Shown: positions 56,736-64,000 of the stretch, piece by piece
How the letters are laid out: each line of letters starts with the position of its first letter
Numbering within the stretch: the stretch's first letter is position 1
DNA from: Mercurialis annua
Taxonomy: Eukaryota; Streptophyta; Magnoliopsida; Malpighiales; Euphorbiaceae
Reading direction: 5' to 3'
Assembly (NCBI RefSeq): GCF_937616625.2
Contig: NC_065571.1
Location: 44,997,651-45,061,650, forward strand
DNA length: 64,000 nucleotides
Notes under the pieces: model-generated
The model's database searches: none
The model's input: only the letters and a program-made list of their open reading frames with translations
Told to the model about the DNA's origin: nothing
Program-made: the position numbers and the translations under genes

Positions 56736-58499
56736 CTAGGTCAAGTCAATGATCTGAGGACAAACATTCAATACTCTTCTCCTCTTTCTGCTTGACATAA
56801 TTCTGCAATCTGGAGATGGGGACAACAAATCTATAACTTCTATTTCTACCGCCATTGCTTTCTCTTCGTGGCTCGCGAAGCCAGCCGAAAGGAAAGATGT
56901 TCTCACCAGCGGGCTGAACGGCCGTGCATCATCTACTTCTAAAATCGCTGGATTTTCTGCTGTTCTCACCAGCGGACTGAACAGCCGCGCATCATCTACT
57001 TCTAAAATTGGTGGATATTCTGCTGAAGTACTTCCCTGTTGTCTCATGCCGTATTCTTCATTGAATCCGTAACTTTCATAATTCACATTATTGTCGTGTG
57101 AATTACCTGAAGAAACGTCACTAACCGAATAATCATCTTTGCTATCATTGCAGCCAATGCCATCAATGGAGTGACATTGGAGTTTAACTGTGCTCTCTTT
57201 CCGGGCTTCACTTAAACTAGTAATGCTGTCGTAACTTTCATTACCGCTGACTTCATCTTCAGCTGTAGAATAGCAAGGAAGGTCGCCGATGGGGCTAACC
57301 TTGACCTTCATGTGCTCTGGCAAGCTTGTGCAAGCAGCAGAATGTGTTGAGTATTTCGTTGAGAAAAAGTTAATAGTGATGTTCAAGCTAGAAATGCACA
57401 GAGAAATGCCATTCAGAATCCATCAAACCGAATATTATCATAAACATCAGAGAAGCAGTCATACCTTCGCCAAGCTGGAAGGTTGAGCATAGTGTAGGCA
57501 AGCTTGATTTTATTAGCAACGCCAGAAAATGATTTAAAAAATGCAGCTGCTTGCCTCACTGCTAATGATTCCATTGGATGCTGCCATGCCCATTCAAACT
57601 GCATTTTCATATCCATTTTAAAACTTCATTTTGTTAGCATACATGAATAGCCTTCAATATAGTTACTGGGAATTTAACAAAGCACGGAAACGGAAACGAG
57701 AAATAGCAAAACAAAAAACAGAAAAATGGCATTGCTTTCAAGAATAGCTAATGCATATAGAGTTTCACAATTTGAGAAGCATTTCAAGAAACAAAAACGG
57801 AACGCCCAAATGTAAAACTCAACAAGTTCCCATGCAACATATAAAGCATCAAACCAACACATCAAATTAGAGTAAATGCAAAGATCGATAACTTTTCAAA
57901 ATTCAAATTCCAAATTTAAGAAGCAAGATCTTGATCAAGAATTTGACATACCCACAAGCCTATTTTACATCAACAGCCTCTTTAAACAACTCAAAAACAT
58001 AATTTTGTAGTTAAAGCTTAGCCAAAACAAAATCAAATTAAAGAGACCTGAAGAGCAGATACATTAGTAGGGAAACCATAGATGCAAAACACCATTTCCC
58101 AAGGCCGTCCTTTCTTGGTTCTAAAAGCTCCACTTCTAATTTCACCATTATGTTGCCTAATTCTCCGCCGCGGATTCACTGTAAATCTGTAAGAACAAAC
58201 AAAAAACCAATCATTTTAACATATTCTAAATGGGTTTTACAGAATACTGCCAAGAAGATCAAGAATCAAATCCATAGAATAATAAATTTGAAGTGGGTTT
58301 TGGTAAAAGATTGGGGTGGATCTTGATTATGAATCAGAGATTATAAAAATTCAAAAAAAAAGTGAATGAAAACATACCCGATATAAGTGTGGCCTTTGAA
58401 GCGAGGAGATAGGGAAGTTAAGAGATAACAAGCGTAGAATCCTTTTCCTTCATCATCGTCGTGTTCTTCAGATTTTCCTTTGGCCATTCTCTTCCCCAT
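56736..58499 (-). CDS. SLX1: GIY-YIG endonuclease, SLX1/HIGLE homologue
   Basis: Four exons (58499-58378, 58186-58048, 57598-57465, 57387-56736) join in frame to 348 residues. All introns are GT/AG. The GIY-YIG domain runs from about residue 19: FYACYLLTSL, then HTYIGFTVNPRRRIRQHNGE with the catalytic Arg, RPWEMVFCIYGFPTNVSALQ, and FEWAWQHPMES with the catalytic Glu. Then come FKSFSGVANKIKLAYTMLN and LPEHMKVKVSPIGDLP, typical of plant SLX1. The rest is Ser/Asp-rich and ends in a basic patch (SSRKRRRVLN), a possible nuclear signal. I see no C-terminal RING/PHD finger as in yeast and animal SLX1. SLX1-type enzymes cut branched DNA. The Arabidopsis homologue has also been named HIGLE, with a reported role in small-RNA processing. 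Confidence 0.93.
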
Positions 58500-58601
58500 T
58501 TTTTTCTTCGCAGTAATTAATTCTCACTCTGTCTTTTTGTTCGGATTGGAGTTGGACGCAATTCGACCGTTGTCTTATTTATTGGAATTTGAAATCAATA
58601 T

Positions 58602-58799
58602 TTAAAAATAGGGAAGTTCTTACCTAGACCCGGTTCATGAAAAGTTTATGGACCTATCCAATAAGGTGTTAGAAAAATAAAAAGAAAGAGAAAATAATAG
58701 AAAGAGAGAGAAAATTGTATTAGATTTTTTAACACCTCATTGGATAGGTGCATGGAAAATTCATGGACCGGGACTAGGTAAGAATTTCCCTTAAAAATA
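58602..58799. mobile_element. Short MITE with 9-bp target duplication
   Basis: The element is 58611-58790 (180 bp). Ends are GGGAAGTTCTTACCTAGACC and the complement (GGTCTAG-like ACTAGGTAAGAATTTCCC). The duplication TTAAAAATA is exact (58602-58610 and 58791-58799). It sits about 110 bp upstream of the SLX1 start. MULE-type. Confidence 0.85.
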
Positions 58800-59783
58800 A
58801 TACTAGTAATTACTAAAATATTGCCATGATATTTAGGCTATGTAATTAATTTCTTTTGTTTTCAATTGATGATGCCATCATGTGTTACACTAAAAAAATT
58901 AATTTAAGTTAATTCTTAATTTATCTTTAATATAAATTAAATAAATAACTATAAATGTAAATATAAATAACTAGTATAATAATTTTTTATAACTTAATAA
59001 ATAACATAATTATACAATTTTAAAATAGTTCTATTTAAATTTGAGATAATATTAGCACTATTACATTGTTATAATAAAAGTAACTCTAAAAGATATGCAT
59101 TTCATGGAAGATCAATTTTATTTTGGTTAGAATTTGACATCTCTTGTTGTGGTTGAGACACAAGGACTTCAATTATAAATGAAAGAGTTATTACTAGCAA
59201 ACTATTATCATATCATTTTTAATGAGAAATTGTTTGTTTCTATATTTATAAGAAATTATTTCGAAGATATTGAATTATTTGTAGTTAGTGATTTCGCAGA
59301 TACATCATATTGGCAATGACTTTACATTTTCTTGTCATAGTGTTATTGATTGTAATAAAGGCTCGGATGTTTCGGATATCAATAGAGAAGGTGTTACTCA
59401 TAAAATATGATCTTATTTTTAAATGAGACTGTAGGTTTTGATAAATGTCTCTTCTTCTCCTATTAATGACAAAGATGTCGAAGCAGTTATAAAAAAAACG
59501 TCCTTAATCTAGCTTTTCAATTTTCAAATATTAAATTTAAATATATAATCCGTAAACATAATTGGATGACCCGTATAGTGTTTACTTGAAATTCTTCATT
59601 TTGTACAAGAGTCGGGCCATTTGTAAGCTCAACAGTAATTATGTTGGCAGCAGAAATCGAAGATGATTACGGAACATTATCATCATAATATCACCGCAAC
59701 ATTATAAATTGAAAACCCAATTGAAATGCTGTAAATTTTGCATATTATTTAGCTTGAATTACAACAACAACAATGATGACAAT
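58800..59783. other. AT-rich intergenic, nothing recognised
   Basis: No ORF with recognisable content and no clear repeat. The right end is the 3' flank of the small membrane protein gene. Confidence 0.4.
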
Positions 59784-60123
59784 TCAATTCAAACGCTTGG
59801 AAGAAGAAGCTAAATGCCTCCACAAATATCGTCCACTAGCCATGTCCACGGTCGTCCAAAATCCCGATATCATCGCCGATCGAACCTGCAATTTTATAAT
59901 CTAGATTTCAAAGAAATTGAAAGAAAAAGCGTAACATTACGAAACCCTAGGAGAGAGAAGAGACCTTGGAGTTGGAGGGAGTAGATTGAAGACCGTTGTT
60001 GGATTCATTGGTTGCGCAGTCGCCGTCGCCGGTGGGAGGAGGACCGCATTTGAGATTTCTTACGACGAAGAATCCGGCGAGCGTGGCCGACAGAAATATA
60101 AGAATGAGCCTCAAGGGGCACAT
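59784..60123 (-). CDS. Small conserved plant single-span membrane protein
   Basis: Two exons (60123-59965 and 59885-59784) join in frame to 86 residues. The N-terminus is MCPLRLILIFLSATLAGFFV, a signal-anchor-like hydrophobic stretch, then a Pro/Asn/Ser-rich linker. The second exon encodes the conserved SGFWTTVDMASGRYLWRHL. This start-plus-end signature belongs to a plant family of about 85-100 residues of unknown function. I recall one Arabidopsis member (At5g58375) annotated only as 'methyltransferase-related', with no support visible here. An in-frame ATG at 60141 would add MENQLK, but the family normally begins MCPLRL, so I prefer 60123. It lies between SLX1 and the EngB gene, all on the minus strand. 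Confidence 0.85.
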
Positions 60124-60141
60124 TTTTAATTGATTCTCCAA

Positions 60142-61442
60142 TTCTTTTGTTGCGTGTTAACCAAACATGCTCTATTTCTTATCCGTTGATTTGTGCTGTT
60201 AAAGTTGGATAAAAATAATTAGGAAAGAATGACTCGCACCAGGTGGACCCATTTCATAATATTGTATTATTAACCTAATTTATAATCTATCATTGAAGAT
60301 TTTAAGTGCAATGAAGATTTTAAGTGGCTAAAACGCTCCAGAATATTTCGAGATTTTAGTAGAGTCGGTGGTTGAAGATTAATTTAAAAATAAAAATTTA
60401 ATAACTAATAACATAATTAGATCCTATTGTATTCATTTTTATCTAACTCGAGTTTTATAAATTTATTTTATAATTCAAAACCTATAAATATTATTTATTT
60501 GTCGGTACTCTAATCGTACAAGTCAGCTATAGGAGCACTACAAGTTGCAATGAATAGCTAATATATAAACATTGTCCCACGTCGTTTTACAAAATTAAAA
60601 AGTCAGTTTTAGTTTAAATCGAACTGAAATTAATTCTACACTGAAGTTTGATGATAAAATGTGATGTTGATACCTCAACCAACTAAAATACCAATTCCAA
60701 CATAGCAGGTTTCTTCAAATTAAAGAAAATATAGATTAATTGTCAAAATTACTTGGAAGAAAATAATATGTCAATATACTCATTTGGCCGGTAGGATTGT
60801 GTAGTTTGAAATGAGCATGATTTATTGGTTCAAGCTCAATCTATTTCTCTTCAAGGCGTGTTAGAGAAGCAATTTAGTAATTTTTAATTTAACTTGTAAA
60901 ACAATTTGCGAACACTGACATTCTTTAACGCATTTCTATATCAGATCAGCGTGATTGAATAGATAACTATCCACATTTGCTAAACATCACTGCATCGACA
61001 AGCTAGCAACCACCAAAAGAAACATGATCATGCATTGTTCTCAAATTACCAGAAAAGACATATAATGTTGCCGTCTCTATCAAATATTCGAAAGCAATAA
61101 GTTTCTGGGTCCAGCTCTTTAACATTTTAAATCGGCAATAAGTCAAATGTTGCATGAACTGAATGAAAGTTCAAAATAAATAAATGATCATAAAGGAAAT
61201 GCAGAAAGAGAGTCTATCTAAGAACTAGCACATAGCTAAATTAACCTGAAACTCCTTTGCACTAAAATGACATCAGGCGCAGGAAAATTCAGAACTTGAT
61301 TTATCCATTTTGTGAGGCTTTGCAGACATTCTAAGGAAAAGGATTAGGATAGGGAAATATTGCAAGTTCTACTGATTAAACTCATTCTGAAAGACACAGC
61401 TTAAGACCTCTCCAACTAGCTATACTGATAGTGGACCTTAAA
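60142..61442. other. Intergenic, nothing recognised
   Basis: Upstream of the small membrane protein gene and downstream of the EngB gene. Stop-rich on both strands, with no repeat ends. Confidence 0.4.
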
Positions 61443-63364
61443 TTAGAGTTTGGCAAACCGGGCAATCTTCGAAAGCACTGTTCTCAAACTTCGGATACCA
61501 GCTCCAGTTTTTGAGCTCGCCATCACCTGTTGTAAAACAAAAATGCTTCAACTGCCATAAATTCAAAGCAGCACACAACCAAAATAATTAATTAAATAAA
61601 TTATTGATTAGTTCCTTCATACCACGGGTTGAACTATAGACCTGTTTGCCTTGAGACTCTGCAGAACAAGATTGAACATAGAAACATTAGCCTCTATATC
61701 TCAATTAATACTTCAAATAAGATTCATCTAATCTCACCTCTTCAATTTGCATTGCACGGCGTGCCACGTCAATTGGAAATACCAAATCTGTCTTGGTCAA
61801 TACAATCTGGTATTTCGTCTGAGATCTGTAAAACGGACACATAATTACCATAGTTCATAAAATTTAACAATTTGGTAACTATTCTTTCAATTAGATTCAT
61901 AAATGACTGGGAAAGGAAAAGACCAACTTAGCTCAAATTTATACAAATTACTCATAACTATTATCGTATTTTATTTGTAGACTATAAAGCCTTACAGTAT
62001 TTTAATTACGTTAATTTCCTCCAATCAATAGTCTAATTTACCCCACAATGATGTTATTAAGTCTATTGTAAATAGTATACATCATTATCTTTCAGTGTCT
62101 TTTTTCTTCTTTAGTCAATAAGGAGAGTTTAAATTAGAGACAAAACAAATATCTTTAAGAATTCCAAGCAAAAAAGGAAATGATATCAGAATTTAAGAAA
62201 AGATGAGAAGTATATCAAGATCACATCCTCCACATTTCCGCGACATATTGAAAAGACGCCATCCTAATAGACACTTCCACAAAAGATATTAATCATATGT
62301 TGGCTTTACTATGCCTGATGAAAGGTTAAATCTCTTGAACGTTTTACTTTTCCGATCTATAATTTAGTATTTCTCCAAAAGCTTCAGCGTGTACAGTTTA
62401 TTTGATCCATTTGTTTGTTTTTGAACCATTACAAGCTGAAGGCTACTTAAGAACCCCCAACTCTCTTAATTCCCTAATTAGATAATAATGCTGGTAAGGT
62501 CTCCCTATTTATCCATTATTCTTCTTTCTGCTTAACCTTGTTCTTTTCTTCCTGTGCTTGGTTGACAGAACTATGGCGCGAAAATGAAATCAAGTTTAAT
62601 AGTGAAAAGTTAACACAGCATAAAATAAGTTCCGACGCCATTGATAATTGAGCTACATTAACTAAATTAAGAATGGTAGTGGAAAATTGGAAATAATGCA
62701 CTAGAGCTCAAATCTGAAGATAAGATTGATTGACTAATGCATTCAAAATATAGGGCTTATTTGCTACTTTGCCTATGCATAGTATGCAACAAGGTGAAAA
62801 ACACCAAAAGAAGAAGACAAGAAACACGCATATGAGAACTAAACAATAATAACTCTCCACCCAAACATTAAAATTGGTAATTTATAAAATGTTGCAGGGT
62901 CGTCCTGTCATTAGAATGTTACTGCATGAATCATTGTTATATTGATGAAATGGTACACATGATCTTAAGTATCCTGTTGAACATAATTTTATATTATTTT
63001 TGGCTGCTCTGCTCCCATGATTCACTGCTACAAACTCAATGTATTTCAAACTAGAAAATATGTAGTAAAAGAAGCAAAAAGATAAGCAAAATCGAAATGG
63101 GGGAGAACATGCCATGAAAACACAGCTTTTGCAACTTGGTAGCCACCACCTTGCGTGTAAGGCCACATCTGATGCTAATTAATGAAGCATGCAATATGAA
63201 ATATATTCAACTCTAGGTAAGAATAATCATCAGTAATGAGGTGTAGAATCATACCTTTCCATCAAATCAATAAGTTCACGGTCTCTTGGCTTCATGCCCC
63301 ATTTTGTGTCAATAAGGAGACATACTTGTTTCAAACCAACTCTCGTGGAAACATATTCCTTCAC
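61443..63364 (-). CDS. EngB/YihA-type GTPase, 3' half (5' part beyond window)
   Basis: Four exons on the minus strand join in frame: 63364-63255 (VKEYVSTRVGLKQVCLLIDT, then KWGMKPRDRELIDLME), 61825-61738 (YQIVLTKTDLVFPIDVARRA), 61658-61623 (SLKANRSIVQPV) and 61526-61443 (VMASSKTGAGIRSLRTVLSK, then IARFAKL and stop). TKTD is the G4 guanine-specificity motif and SSKTGAG the G5 region. G1-G3 lie upstream of 64000. The family includes bacterial EngB, a ribosome-assembly GTPase, and plant organelle-targeted members such as EMB2001. A 1.4 kb intron (61826-63254) separates the first two exons. The reading frame is intact where visible. Confidence 0.9.
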
Positions 63365-64000
63365 CTACAAATTCCAAATTTTAGTTACGCTTATGGCATT
63401 TATAACATTCAGCATTCTGAAATGCCCTATACATACGCATAAACAGCAAATATGACAACTTCTCCAAAAAAAACTTATTTATACAACAGATACGCAATAA
63501 TAAGAAACAAACAGAAGAGATGTGTAAGAGTTTAGCATCGCAACCCATTTAATTAATTTTACATGGATGGAAACCCTGCAAATGGCCTTCTCCCTAAGGA
63601 TTCATAATTGCTCTTATGTTCTAGAAAGTGCTAATTCTTTTTGTATTTATATTTTATGTAGAATTCAAATCTGTTGAGGACTGAACTCATTCTATAAGTA
63701 CAATAGTTTCACGCATCTAATTAGTTTGAGCCACAAATACCCAATGCCAAGCTCTTTATAATCAAATACTGTTCCAATAACCACATGCTTCTTTGAACTG
63801 CATGACGCACATCTATCCTACAAGGTGTGAAGCTTGAAGACTTCCAGGTATGAAGCTTCATAGATTTCATTTTTATTTTTGTTTGCCAAACCAGTGGAAC
63901 TAGTTCCGAAAAATCCTTGAAAAATATTAAAATTCACACCCTAAACTCAAACTCCTCCACTGAGTATCAATCATTAATGAATCCGTTGCATTAAATTTGT
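63365..64000 (-). other. Intron of the EngB-type gene continuing past the right edge
   Basis: No further EngB exon is recognisable here. The acceptor at 63365 implies that this stretch is intron. The upstream exons with the P-loop must lie outside the window. Confidence 0.55.

Overview
This is a stretch of dicot-like plant nuclear DNA. It is strongly AT-rich, its genes have introns with GT/AG borders and plant-specific families, and most of its length is transposable elements. I cannot name the species. No organelle, bacterial or CRISPR sequence was seen.

Host genes, left to right: BLOS1, a BLOC-1 subunit (2855-3524, minus, 3 exons); a small plant protein with the VPFTWESQPGTPK motif (18119-18664, plus); an intronless CBL-interacting protein kinase with a leader intron and an upstream ORF (30500-32692, plus); an XTH cell-wall enzyme gene damaged by filler DNA (40726-41779, minus); a truncated NUDT3 pseudogene (53024-55514, plus); SLX1/HIGLE, a GIY-YIG nuclease (56736-58499, minus, 4 exons); a small conserved single-span membrane protein (59784-60123, minus, 2 exons); and the 3' half of an EngB/YihA-type GTPase gene (61443-63364, minus) whose 5' part lies beyond the right edge. 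From memory, BLOS1 and SLX1 are close neighbours on Arabidopsis chromosome 2, and an EngB gene, this small protein and a CIPK are neighbours on chromosome 5. The window therefore looks like an old gene block inflated by transposons.

Transposons fill the rest. The main ones are: a very young 6.85 kb LTR element with gag-protease but no RT or integrase and with antisense ORFs (9280-16130), nested in a hAT-like repeat; a related solo LTR (21387-21993); a 5.3 kb Mutator-like element with ~500 bp inverted ends, two facing PB1-like ORFs and a captured SINA-type gene fragment (24106-29381); a decayed LINE (33890-37075); a Helitron (39750-40397); a 2.1 kb foldback Mutator-like element inserted into a tRNA-derived SINE (42347-44457); a CACTA end (to 47324); and a decayed Ty1/Copia element (47527-52955). 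Many MITEs are present, and several have exact 8- or 9-bp target duplications.

Other structure includes two GC-rich palindromic minisatellites (4447-4883 and 46105-46290), two AT-rich elements in opposite orientation with long ATGATAA/TTATCAT arrays (6430-8290 and 37317-39005), and a (TG)n tract of about 114 units (53111-53338). All exon borders, percent identities and homologies come from reading by eye and memory of protein families. No search was run.
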